Assembly: GCF_900110415.1 (NCBI RefSeq)
Contig: NZ_FODR01000003.1
Location: 186,001-250,000 of the forward strand
Reading direction: 5' to 3'
Source: Mucilaginibacter sp. OK283
GTDB lineage: Bacteria > Bacteroidota > Bacteroidia > Sphingobacteriales > Sphingobacteriaceae
DNA length: 64,000 nucleotides
Positions within the stretch are counted from its first letter, which is position 1. Each line of letters begins with the position of its first letter. Under the pieces are notes generated by a model, which saw only the letters and a list, made by a program, of their open reading frames with translations, was not told the DNA's origin and ran no database searches. Made by a program: the position numbers and the translations under genes. Shown one piece after another: positions 16,835 through 25,343 of the stretch.

Positions 16835-16909
16835 GTCGAAAGTCTTAAGTTCTAAGTCAAAATCAGACTTCGGACTTAAGACTTTCGGCTTAGAACTTTC
16901 GACTTAAAA
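16829..16909. repeat. Long inverted repeat between convergent genes
   Basis: TTTTAAGTCGAAAGT (16829-16843) and ACTTTCGACTTAAAA (16895-16909) are perfect 15-bp arms. Inside them AGTCTTAAG (16842-16850) pairs with CTTAAGACT (16875-16883). The element overlaps the stop codon at 16832-16834 and ends four bases before the lysA stop, so it may work as a two-way terminator. Confidence 0.85.
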
Positions 16910-16913
16910 GAAC

Positions 16914-18113
16914 CTATTCTGAATAAATACTGCCAACCCTGTCGCGCAGGTTGTAACCAGAGGCCATCACCTCGCCGTATGCGCCGGCAGTGCGTACGGC
17001 AATCAGGTCGCCACGGAATGATTCCGGAAGGGCAACATCCTTCTGAAAACAATCTGTGCTTTCGCAGATGGGGCCTACTACGTCATATTTCAAGTTGTGA
17101 GTTGTGAGTTGTGAGTTGTGAGTGGGGTTATCTTGATTCTTGATTCTTGACTCTTGATTCTTACTTATATTTTCTATCTGGTGATAAGCCTGGTAAAGCA
17201 TGGGGCGTATCAGTTCAGTCATGCCGGCATCCAATACCAGGAAGTTTTTCTTTTTGCCATTTTTTACATACAGTACTCTCGATATCAGCGATGCGCTTTG
17301 GGCTACCAAAGCACGGCCAAGCTCAAAGTGTACTTCCTGCCCCGGTTTTACGTTCAGGAAGTTTTTAAATACCTGGAAATAGTTTTCAAAATCGGCAATG
17401 TTGGTGTCGGGGCTGTAATAATCAACACCTAAGCCACCGCCGGTGTTTAGTACTTTAACCGGGAAACCATGATCTTCAAACCAATCCTGCATTTCGTTAA
17501 TGCGTGTGCAAAGGCTTTTATAAACCTCCAGATCGGTAATTTGCGAGCCTATATGGAAGTGAATGCCTAAAAATTGCAGGCTGGCGCATTTGCGCAGGGC
17601 TGTAGCCACATCGGGCAGCTGCCATATATTAATGCCAAATTTATTTTCATCTAACCCGGTAGTAATAAAATGGTGTGTATGCGCATCAACGTTAGGGTTA
17701 ATGCGGATGGCTACATTGGCCCTTTTACCTTTGGCAGCCGCCAATTCATTAATTACTTCCAGTTCCTGAACCGACTCGACATTGAAACAAAAAATATCAG
17801 CATCAAGCGCATAGTTTATTTCACGGTCTGATTTTCCTACCCCTGCAAAAACTACTTTGCCTTTGTCAAAACCATGTTCAATAGCTGCCCTAACCTCGTT
17901 GCCGCTCACACAATCGGCACCAAAACCAAAAGATTGAATCATATCCAGCACCTTCGGGTTAAAGTTTGCCTTCATGGCATAGTGCACATGAAAGCCATGT
18001 TTTGCCGAGGCATCCCGGCAGGCTTCCAACGTTTGGCGCAATACGCCCATGTCATAGTAATAAAACGGGGTATCTAATTGATTGAAGGTATTTATGGTAT
18101 TGGTTGTAAACAT
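16914..18113 (-). CDS. lysA: Diaminopimelate decarboxylase
   Basis: A 399-residue PLP enzyme of fold type III that converts meso-diaminopimelate to lysine, the last step of lysine synthesis. The PLP lysine lies in HYAMKANFNPKVL, the glycine-rich phosphate loop is LNTGGGLGVDY, and the active-site cysteine lies in VGPICESTDCF. HIGSQITDL and ELGRALVAQSA are also typical. An unusual stretch of 24 codons (residues 318-341) between YHQIENIS and KYDVVGP is made of the same short words as intergenic repeats. It keeps the frame and lies in a region of variable length in the family, so the enzyme is probably still active. lysC lies upstream on the same strand, 99 bp away. Confidence 0.95.
   Translation of the reverse strand: MFTTNTINTFNQLDTPFYYYDMGVLRQTLEACRDASAKHGFHVHYAMKANFNPKVLDMIQSFGFGADCVSGNEVRAAIEHGFDKGKVVFAGVGKSDREINYALDADIFCFNVESVQELEVINELAAAKGKRANVAIRINPNVDAHTHHFITTGLDENKFGINIWQLPDVATALRKCASLQFLGIHFHIGSQITDLEVYKSLCTRINEMQDWFEDHGFPVKVLNTGGGLGVDYYSPDTNIADFENYFQVFKNFLNVKPGQEVHFELGRALVAQSASLISRVLYVKNGKKKNFLVLDAGMTELIRPMLYQAYHQIENISKNQESRIKNQDNPTHNSQLTTHNLKYDVVGPICESTDCFQKDVALPESFRGDLIAVRTAGAYGEVMASGYNLRDRVGSIYSE
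17091..17162 (-). repeat. Intergenic-type repeat inserted in frame in lysA
   Basis: Read on the minus strand this 72-bp stretch consists of AATCAAGA-type words followed by repeats of the 7-mer ACTCACA. The first part closely matches the intergenic stretch at 12774-12803. It encodes 24 polar residues (many Asn, Gln, Thr, His) with no counterpart in ordinary LysA. Confidence 0.85.
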
Positions 18114-18212
18114 TTTTTTAATTCAAAAGTCAAAATTCAAAAGTCAAAAAACTTAGCGGTGGCAAATTAGGAATCGAAAATAAATCCGCAATCGAAATTT
18201 CCAATTCCCCAA

Positions 18213-19523
18213 TTAAAACAGCCGGTTATGCAAGCTTCTAAGCGTTTCCACCTTATCATCTGTTTTAACCAGTAATGACAGGTTGTGGTCGCTGCCTCCG
18301 TATGATATCATTCTTAACGGGATATGTTTTACTGCTTCCAGCACCCTTGCTGCATAGCCATGTTTTTCGGCGCCAAAATCGCCAACTACACAAATGATGG
18401 TGTGGTTTACATCCAGCTCTACCGAACCGAATATGTTAAGCTCGCTGGTAATCTCGCCAAGGTAAGTGGTGTCGTCAATAGTTAAAGATACTGCCACCTC
18501 TGATGTGGTAATCATATCTATTGATGTTTTATATCGCTCGAAAACTTCAAATACCTTCCGCAAAAAGCCATGTGCCAGCAACATCCGGCTGCTTTGAATT
18601 TTGATGGCCGTAATGCCATCTTTGGCAGCAATAGATTTGATTTTGTCCTTTTCGCTTGTGTTGGTTATCAGCGTTCCTTTTGCCTGCGGATCCATAGTGT
18701 TTAACAGGCGTACTGGTATTTTATACTTTTGCGCCGGGAACACGCTTTGCGGGTGCAATATTTTGGCGCCAAAATACGCCAACTCGGCTGCTTCATCAAA
18801 TGATAGCTGGGCTATAGGCTGCGTGCCTTTTACAATCCGCGGATCGTTATTGTGCATTCCATCAATATCTGTCCAAATCTGCACTTCTTCGCTGCGGATG
18901 CCGGCACCTATCAGCGATGCTGTGTAATCGCTGCCGCCACGGCGCAGGTTATCAATTTCGCCAAAAGCATTCCGGCAAATAAACCCTTGTGTTATAAATA
19001 GGTTAACCTCTGGTTGTTTATCCAGTAACGGGGTTATTTTTTCGGTGATATAATCAACAATAGGTTCGTTATCCTCATCTATTTTCATAAAACTCAAAGC
19101 AGGCAGCAGTGCCGATGGCACACCTATCTCTTTTAAGTAAACATGATACAATGTGGTGGATAGCAGCTCGCCCTGGGCTAAAACTATTTTCTCTTCTATA
19201 GTAGTAAAATTATTATTGGCCAGGTTATTAAGTAATGCAAAGTGATAGTCAATTACTTCCTTGCCTTGCTTTAAATATTCGGCGTTGGTAAAAAGTTCAT
19301 TTATAAATAATTCGTATTTATCCTTTAGCGCACTTATCAGGATTATGGCTTTCTTTTTATCGCCTGTAAGATAAGCCTGTCCAATTTCAACCAGGTTGTT
19401 TGTTGTACCTGATACCGCCGAAAGCACAACGATTTGTCTTTCTGTAGGGTCAATAATGTCAAGCAGTGATTTCATGCGGGCCGGACTGCCTACAGATGTG
19501 CCGCCAAATTTTAAAACTTTCAT
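18213..19523 (-). CDS. lysC: Monofunctional aspartate kinase
   Basis: A 436-residue aspartokinase that phosphorylates aspartate in the first step towards diaminopimelate, lysine, threonine and methionine. The N-terminal nucleotide-binding motif is MKVLKFGGTSVGS. RRGGSDYTASLIGAGI and VQIWTDIDGMHNNDPRIV are conserved catalytic stretches. The C-terminal ~120 residues hold two ACT domains (AAKDGITAIKIQSSRML, IICVVGDFGAEKHGYAARVLEAV) for feedback control. No homoserine dehydrogenase domain is fused. It lies upstream of lysA on the same strand, and the 99-bp gap contains TTTTGACTTTTGAA-type repeats. I see no lysine riboswitch in front of it. Confidence 0.95.
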   Translation of the reverse strand: MKVLKFGGTSVGSPARMKSLLDIIDPTERQIVVLSAVSGTTNNLVEIGQAYLTGDKKKAIILISALKDKYELFINELFTNAEYLKQGKEVIDYHFALLNNLANNNFTTIEEKIVLAQGELLSTTLYHVYLKEIGVPSALLPALSFMKIDEDNEPIVDYITEKITPLLDKQPEVNLFITQGFICRNAFGEIDNLRRGGSDYTASLIGAGIRSEEVQIWTDIDGMHNNDPRIVKGTQPIAQLSFDEAAELAYFGAKILHPQSVFPAQKYKIPVRLLNTMDPQAKGTLITNTSEKDKIKSIAAKDGITAIKIQSSRMLLAHGFLRKVFEVFERYKTSIDMITTSEVAVSLTIDDTTYLGEITSELNIFGSVELDVNHTIICVVGDFGAEKHGYAARVLEAVKHIPLRMISYGGSDHNLSLLVKTDDKVETLRSLHNRLF

Positions 19524-19733
19524 TGCTATTTTGTTAACCTAAAATAACGGGCAGGAAGGTGCCCTTATTTGCGGCGCTAAAAATAGGGTTTTAAAATGCT
19601 TATAGCTAATAAAATTTAGCTGGTTTTCAGAAACGGCCTTTTTTATAAAATTGGCGAAATTTGCTTATGCATTTCAATCACAATGATGAACGGTTAGTTT
19701 ATTAACCACCTTGCTGTTGTTTATCAAGATTTA

Positions 19734-19928
19734 TCACCAACTGCCGAATGTCATAAATTTTTTGCTGCAAATTTTGCAATGGTAAATCCTTATGGGCAGC
19801 CAAAACAAAAGCCACTTAACTAACAATGGGCGTTGCTTTCTTTGGCCACCGTTACTTTTGCACTTTGGGCACAGGTGTAATTTGCGTTTTTTCTTTGGTG
19901 AATTCGTGTTTATATCTACTATGCGCAT
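19734..19928 (-). CDS. Small basic zinc-ribbon protein
   Basis: A 64-residue basic protein with CPKC near residue 20 and CKIC near residue 51, a spacing that fits a four-cysteine zinc ribbon. The stretch between them contains a hydrophobic LLVKWLLFWLPIRIYH segment. Two flanking basic patches (KKKRKL, RKQR) could contact nucleic acid. Family unknown. The ORF is short, but the paired CxxC motifs support it being real. Confidence 0.5.
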   Translation of the reverse strand: MRIVDINTNSPKKKRKLHLCPKCKSNGGQRKQRPLLVKWLLFWLPIRIYHCKICSKKFMTFGSW

Positions 19929-20030
19929 ATTACAAACAAATTTTGTATGCTTATGATAGGTAGTAACGAAGTTGCATTTTTTACCGCAACTTCGTTTCAG
20001 CTAATATAGTAATTATTCTGTTTTAACCTT

Positions 20031-20237
20031 TCACCGCACCCGGTATAGATTGCCCGGCGCATTGGTTTTTATTAAACGGTTTAACTCTTTAACACCAATT
20101 GTCCCGTTTGGTGTTGCTAAACAGGAACAATTTGACTGGTGCCTTGCGCAATAACCGTATTCATTGGCTTTAACCATTTGCACTGCACTGGCAATGTTAC
20201 CCAGGCAGATAAATGATGTTATCCGGCAGGATATCAA
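20031..20237 (-). CDS. Possible small Cys-rich protein (doubtful)
   Basis: A 68-codon ORF with five cysteines, including a CxC in SNCSCLATPNGTIGVKELNRLI. The second half reads like protein, but I do not recognise a family. It has no neighbour in an operon and lies in a 450-bp gap that shows nothing else. It may be a real small protein, a decayed gene remnant or chance. Confidence 0.28.
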   Translation of the reverse strand: MISCRITSFICLGNIASAVQMVKANEYGYCARHQSNCSCLATPNGTIGVKELNRLIKTNAPGNLYRVR

Positions 20238-20380
20238 GTGAATATTTTACAAAGAAAAACCAAGTGAAAAAATGTCAAAAAAAGGATAGAGGGCATGTTA
20301 TCATAAAAAGCTATAGGATTACCCATGAATTTTTCATGGTATTTTGCTTAAAAAATGCCTGTAACAAGGTATAAATATAA

Positions 20381-21172
20381 TTAAAATGAAAACCCTAAGT
20401 TAATACCCAGGCCCCTGATGCCGGCAAAAGGGCCGCTGGCATGCGCGGTAACGCCGCTATTGGTAACAGTAGAACTTTTAATATAATTATGGTTTAATAA
20501 AACAAACTTGCTGTCAATATCGTCTTTAAGCTGCTGTTTATCATTGGCCGATAAGGCACTTAGGTCTATATTACCAATTACATCGCCACTCATATTGCCG
20601 TAGTGTAAACCCAGTATATACACATCTAATGATACCTTTTGGGCTATAAGCCATTTGGCGCCAATCATGGCACCACCGCCTATGCCATTTAATGTAGTAG
20701 TCAAAGGCACATTTACATTATTGCCGTTGCCAATTGTATAAACATATGGGTAGTTAACTTTCATGCTGTTATACCTGCCATATAATGAAACATAAAACCC
20801 ACGGGGCCCATCGTGTTTGCCGGTATAAAAACGTGCTTCGGCGGTAAACGTTTGATTTGAGGTGCGGGTATTTTTGTAATCAATATTGTCGCCGTCATCT
20901 GATATTTTATCACCTATGGATTTTATTAAAGATACATCGCCAATGCGGGTATCGGGCATAAATTTATATCCTGCTGATATGGTTATTTTACGGGCAACTG
21001 AACGTTCATAGTTAAAACTGTAATTATGCAATACTAACGACGATAAGTTAACCTGGATATTGTTTTTTTTATAATCGCTGTTTTGAGCCGATACGTTGCT
21101 GATACAGAAGCATAGTAAAATGCTTAAAAATACAGTAGTTGTTTTTAAAAATGATGGTAATTTTTTTTGCAT
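20381..21172 (-). CDS. Predicted outer-membrane beta-barrel protein
   Basis: A 263-residue protein with a signal peptide (FLSILLCFCISNVSAQ). The strands NIQVNLSSLVLHNYSFNYERSVARKITISAGYKFMP, FTAEARFYTGKHDGPRGFYVSLYGRY and GGGAMIGAKWLIAQKVSLDVYILGLHYG, ending in GLGINLGFSF, resemble the DUF3575-type or other eight-stranded barrels of Bacteroidota. No enzymatic motif is seen. It appears monocistronic. Confidence 0.75.
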   Translation of the reverse strand: MQKKLPSFLKTTTVFLSILLCFCISNVSAQNSDYKKNNIQVNLSSLVLHNYSFNYERSVARKITISAGYKFMPDTRIGDVSLIKSIGDKISDDGDNIDYKNTRTSNQTFTAEARFYTGKHDGPRGFYVSLYGRYNSMKVNYPYVYTIGNGNNVNVPLTTTLNGIGGGAMIGAKWLIAQKVSLDVYILGLHYGNMSGDVIGNIDLSALSANDKQQLKDDIDSKFVLLNHNYIKSSTVTNSGVTAHASGPFAGIRGLGINLGFSF

Positions 21173-21486
21173 ACTGTTTGTGGTTAATAGTTTGGATTTG
21201 GTTGGTTTAACTGGTGAAATTACAAAAGTGTTTTAGCTTACACAATATTCACGTTAAGGCGTAATTATCTTATTTTTAAGTTATTATATTGATAGTCGAC
21301 ATTGATCGGTTAATTTATTATTTTTTTTCTTAAGCTTAATCAGCCACATGAATAGCCAAGGTATTTACTGAAACTGCCGAGATATACGTTTGGTGATAAA
21401 CGGTCCGGAACAAAAGCCCAGCAAAATAGCTGTGGTGTTTAAGATTGATGATGTTGGATAAAACTTTTCGGGAGTAATAAAAAGGT
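21173..21486. other. Non-coding gap between barrel gene and TPR kinase gene
   Basis: It is AT-rich with no convincing gene. The right part (21336-21486) follows the kinase stop codon. No clear terminator is visible; only short ORFs in the shadow of the kinase gene reach into it. Confidence 0.5.
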
Positions 21487-23412
21487 TTATAAATCCGGAA
21501 GCGCATTGGCGGCAACAGGTGTATTTGAAATGGTTCTTTTTGATGATTTTTGAATAACAGGCAGTGCATAGCAAAATGAAGCGCCTTTGCCTTTGTTATT
21601 TTCAACCCAGATGCGGCCATTCATTTTGTCGATAAAATCGCTGCATATCATGAGGGCTACACCTGCGCCTTTTTCTTTTTCACTGCTGTATTTCAGGTCT
21701 ATCTTGAAATTGAATATCCCCGGTAGTTTTTCTGGAGAAATGCCTTTGCCCTCGTCCTGTACACAAACCGTTACCTCATCGGGGGCGCCAAAACCGGTAA
21801 TGGTGATACACGAATTCTCTGGCGAAAATTTGATTGCATTATGTATAAAATTGCGATGGATAAATTGTACAAGTTCTTTATCAGCATCAATATGAATGTT
21901 GCTATCTACATTGTTTATTAATGTAATCTTATTTTCCCGGGCTATAATAGCAAATGGCTGTAAAGCCTCGTCTATAAGTTCCCTGAGTGGTAGTGCAACG
22001 GGGCTATAGCTAAAGCCGGATAGTTGTTGCTTTATCCATTGTAAAATATTTTCAAAAATCTCCAGCGCTATGTCTGACGAACGTTCCATGGTTTCTACCA
22101 GCATCATCAATTCTTCGTGGGTAAACGCATCTGCATCCTTTAAAACAGTAGCCAGGGTTTTTAATGAGCCAAGGGGCTGCCTGAAATCATGCGCGAGGAT
22201 AGATACCAGGCGGTTGTTAAATTCATGATCAACTTCCAGTTTTTGGTTGCGCAGTTGCACTGTGCGGTTCAACTCTTCCAGAGTTTCGTTATGCCGGCGT
22301 TTAAGTCTGTATAGGCGGTAAAATATGCCTACCGAAAGCCCGGTAAGCAAAAGCAGGAACCCAAAAACCAACATCAGGGTATAGCGGTTTTCGGCCCTTG
22401 TTGTTAGCGCCTCAATTTGCTGGTCTTTTATGGCGTAGTCAATATAATCAAGTCCCGACGTATTGTTAAATACTTCTTCGGCTTCATACAGTTCCAGCAG
22501 TTTGCTACTGTAACCTTGCGCCTCGCGCAGGTTGTTTTGCTTGTAGATATTGTACAGGCTTTTGCCAAAAACTTTGCCGTAAAAATGATAACCCTTTAAC
22601 TCCGATATTGCCAGCCCCTGTTTATAGTAGTAGATAGCTTTTGTACTATCCGTAAGGATAAAAAGGTCGCCGAGGCTTTTTAGTATATCAAGGGTTACAT
22701 AGTTTACATCTAATGCTATGCCCTCGGCGGCGGCCTTTTGCAATTGCATTATGCCTTGCTCGCGTTTGCCATTTTTGAGGTAAATGTTTGCCTGTACCTG
22801 GTCGGTTACCAACAATACCCGTTCATCTTTATACTTAGTAGCAATGCGGCGCGCCCGGTCAAGGTATATCCTGGCTAAATTTTCACTAACCGAATCGGGG
22901 TACAACAACAAATAATTACAGTACAGCAAAGAGATGATCGAATCTTTTTTAAGGCCTGCTCCCCGGGCTAATGCCTGCTTTAAAGCTTCTATGGCTTTTT
23001 TGTCTTCTTTACGTTCGTTAAAAACAAGTGCAATGTTCATTAGGGTCTGAACGATATTGGCCGAGTCGCGTAATACCAGGTAATGGTTATAGGCATCGTT
23101 ATAATACCTAAGGGATAGTTGAAGATTGCCTCGCAAGTCATAAACTATTCCTATTACGTTAAGGGCGTCGGCCTCACCTTGCTTGTATTTTAACCTTGTA
23201 GAAATAGCCCTGGCAAGCTTTGCGTAGTAAAATGAGTTATCAATGTTTTTTTCATACATCAACATCCCCAAACGGTTAAGGGCGTCAACGTATTTTATAC
23301 TATCGGTTATTAAAGGAAGTTGTTTTTGGATCTTGTCAATATCTTTTAATTGGCAAGAGCCGGCTTTACCCGCAAATATCAGCAACAATAAAAGGCTTAA
23401 GTGCTTCTTCAT
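21487..23412 (-). CDS. TPR-containing membrane sensor histidine kinase
   Basis: Read from ATG at 23412 (641 residues, MKKHLSLLLLLIFAGKAGSCQ signal); an in-frame ATG at 23484 would put 24 polar residues first. About residues 30-330 are TPR-like repeats (ADALNVIGIVYDLRGNLQLSLRYYNDAYNHY and similar), predicted periplasmic. A membrane helix (YTLMLVFGFLLLLTGLSVGIFY) follows, then a coiled coil, an H-box (ILAHDFRQPLGSLK) and an HATPase domain with N-box FIHNAIKFSPENS and G1 DEGKGIS. The G2 box reads GAGVALMI instead of GTGLGL. No response regulator is adjacent, so the partner must be encoded elsewhere. Confidence 0.88.
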   Translation of the reverse strand: MKKHLSLLLLLIFAGKAGSCQLKDIDKIQKQLPLITDSIKYVDALNRLGMLMYEKNIDNSFYYAKLARAISTRLKYKQGEADALNVIGIVYDLRGNLQLSLRYYNDAYNHYLVLRDSANIVQTLMNIALVFNERKEDKKAIEALKQALARGAGLKKDSIISLLYCNYLLLYPDSVSENLARIYLDRARRIATKYKDERVLLVTDQVQANIYLKNGKREQGIMQLQKAAAEGIALDVNYVTLDILKSLGDLFILTDSTKAIYYYKQGLAISELKGYHFYGKVFGKSLYNIYKQNNLREAQGYSSKLLELYEAEEVFNNTSGLDYIDYAIKDQQIEALTTRAENRYTLMLVFGFLLLLTGLSVGIFYRLYRLKRRHNETLEELNRTVQLRNQKLEVDHEFNNRLVSILAHDFRQPLGSLKTLATVLKDADAFTHEELMMLVETMERSSDIALEIFENILQWIKQQLSGFSYSPVALPLRELIDEALQPFAIIARENKITLINNVDSNIHIDADKELVQFIHRNFIHNAIKFSPENSCITITGFGAPDEVTVCVQDEGKGISPEKLPGIFNFKIDLKYSSEKEKGAGVALMICSDFIDKMNGRIWVENNKGKGASFCYALPVIQKSSKRTISNTPVAANALPDL

Positions 23413-23861
23413 TTTATAAATCAAGCTGTTGCAGGGAAATAAATCGACAGGATGAATATATGTAAAATTTTTAGTACTAAACAATATCCCGATATATAAA
23501 ATACCTTGCCAATATTGTCTTTTTTTGCAGTTATTGGCTATTTATTGATAATTTCCCCTATTTTTTGATTTTTTACTTTAGGTACTTCAAATATTTTTTA
23601 TCATCAAATTTGACTAATAATACATGGACCACTTTTTTATACCGGTAATAATTGGCATAAGCGGCAACTGTGTTTTCAAATGATTTGTTGAAATAGCTGA
23701 TGCCGAAGCAATTTGCCTGTTTTTCATAGCGCATTTGCTTAAATGCCGTAGCGGGATTATATAATCAGTTGCCTTGCCAGGAATTGCCCGGCATAATTAA
23801 CCATAAAGATTTAAACGTTGTTGCGATATTCAGCGATAAAAAACATCAAACAAATTTACCT
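23413..23861. other. AT-rich gap between two minus-strand genes
   Basis: About 450 bp between the kinase start and the NUDIX regulator stop. I see no ORF with coding character, no strong hairpin and no tandem repeat. It presumably holds the kinase promoter. Confidence 0.5.
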
Positions 23862-24563
23862 TTACAAGCTATCAGGGTTCGGAATAAAATTCATGAACGC
23901 CTGGAATTTGGCATAGTAATTTTGCATGTTAAGCTGATAGTAGTAAGCGCCTCGTTTGGAGCCGGCTTTATCTTTATCGGCCAATTTAATAAGCAGGCCT
24001 GTAGCCAGTACTCTTTTACTAAAATTACGCTTATCAATAGTGGTATTAAAAACACTCTCGTACAGGATCTGTAATTGTGGTATAGTGAATTTTGTAGGCA
24101 GCAGCTCAAACAGGATGGGGTGCATGGCCGCTTTGTAACGGATACGCTTGCGCGCCTGTTCAACCATTTCCTGCTGATCGAATATCAGTTTTGGCACCCG
24201 TTTTAGCTGGAACCATTCGGCGTGATAATCGGCGCTTATCTGGGTTTCATATTTATGAATGTCAATCAAAGCAAAATAAGCTACAGAAACGGTTCGCTCC
24301 AGTGGGTCGCGGTTGGGATCGCCAAAGGTGTATAATTGTTCAAGGTACACGCCTTCAAGGCCTGTAAGCTGTTTAAGGATACGGTTGGCCGCCTGGTCAA
24401 GGCTTTCATCGTTCTGCACAAAACCACCCATTAAGCTCCAGTTGCCCTTTTCGGGCTGAAATCCTCTTTTGATCAGCAATATTTTTAAAACCTCCCCGTC
24501 AAAGCCAAAAATTATACAATCTACAGCTAATAATAACCTGGTTTGTTTCGAATACTTCTGCAT
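23862..24563 (-). CDS. NUDIX-type transcriptional regulator (NrtR-like)
   Basis: A 233-residue protein. The N-terminal ~145 residues are a NUDIX fold (LLAVDCIIFGFDGEVLKILLIKRGF, WSLMGGFVQNDESLDQAANRILKQLTGL), with the catalytic REUxEExGU part degenerated to RILKQLTGL, so hydrolase activity is unlikely. The C-terminal ~80 residues form a winged helix (LLPTKFTIPQLQILYESVFNTTIDKRNFSKRVLATGLLI). This is the build of NrtR-family regulators, which in Bacteroidota control NAD or sugar-use genes by sensing a nucleotide or sugar metabolite. No target operon is adjacent. A paralogue lies at 56354-57037. Confidence 0.85.
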   Translation of the reverse strand: MQKYSKQTRLLLAVDCIIFGFDGEVLKILLIKRGFQPEKGNWSLMGGFVQNDESLDQAANRILKQLTGLEGVYLEQLYTFGDPNRDPLERTVSVAYFALIDIHKYETQISADYHAEWFQLKRVPKLIFDQQEMVEQARKRIRYKAAMHPILFELLPTKFTIPQLQILYESVFNTTIDKRNFSKRVLATGLLIKLADKDKAGSKRGAYYYQLNMQNYYAKFQAFMNFIPNPDSL

Positions 24564-24751
24564 TTTTATTGTAAAGGTTTATAACAAAAACAAATATATA
24601 ATAACATTTGGGATATGTGAAGCCTTGGTTAAGCCCTTGCTTGCGGATAAGGTTTAATTAGTGTGTTTAAGACGGTAATTTGACAAAAAATAAAGAAAAA
24701 TTCGCAAAGAATTTTTTTAGAAGTACCTTGACGAGGGAGCAGGTGAGGCCT

Positions 24752-25174
24752 CTATTCTCCCCAGGCTGTAATTACCAAATCGCGGCTGCCGCCATAATTA
24801 CGGTGTTCGCATAAATAAATACCTTGCCAGGTTCCAAACGCCGGCCTGCCGTTGCGGATTGGTACTGTTACTGAACTACCAAGCATGGCGGCTTTTAAAT
24901 GGGCGGGCATATCATCTGGTCCTTCATCATCGTGCCGGTAGTCGGGATCGTTTTCGGGCACGGCTTTGTTAAAATACATCTCTAAATCCATGCGCACAGT
25001 TGGATCGGCATTTTCATTAATGGTGAGCGATGCCGAAGTATGTTGAATAAAAACCTGTAACATACCTACCCTCATACTGGCTATTTGCGGCAGCGCCTGC
25101 ATCACCTCGGCGGTTATTAAATGGAAACCTCGTTTGCGTTCGCGTAGTCGGATAGCTTGCTGATGTATCTGCAT
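24752..25174 (-). CDS. yjbQ: YjbQ/UPF0047 family protein
   Basis: A 140-residue protein with the family signature VFIQHTSASLTINENADPTVRMDLE and the C-terminal GTWQGIYLCEHRNYGGSRDLVITAWGE. The DDEGPDDMPAHLKAAMLGSS segment with its His is also conserved. E. coli YjbQ has weak thiamine-phosphate synthase activity, but its physiological role is not settled. It is cytoplasmic and full length. It diverges from the multi-PAS kinase gene at 25344. Confidence 0.92.
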   Translation of the reverse strand: MQIHQQAIRLRERKRGFHLITAEVMQALPQIASMRVGMLQVFIQHTSASLTINENADPTVRMDLEMYFNKAVPENDPDYRHDDEGPDDMPAHLKAAMLGSSVTVPIRNGRPAFGTWQGIYLCEHRNYGGSRDLVITAWGE

Positions 25175-25249
25175 TTTTTAAAACTGTAGTTAGGTAACAA
25201 ATTTAGGGAGTATTAAGTTAAGAATGTATTATTCTGAATAGCTATAATA

Positions 25250-25266
25250 TTGTTTTGCCAAAACAA
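25250..25266. promoter_or_regulatory. Palindrome TTGTTTTGCCAAAACAA in divergent promoter region
   Basis: A perfect 17-bp palindrome with a single central base lies between yjbQ (start 25174, minus) and the PAS kinase (start 25344, plus). Its position fits an operator. No binding protein can be named. Confidence 0.35.
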
Positions 25267-25343
25267 ATTAATCTTTAGGTTTATTTTAATTATTACTTTA
25301 AATTTCGCAAAACGCAAAGTAAATTGCGTCTTATAACCTATTT

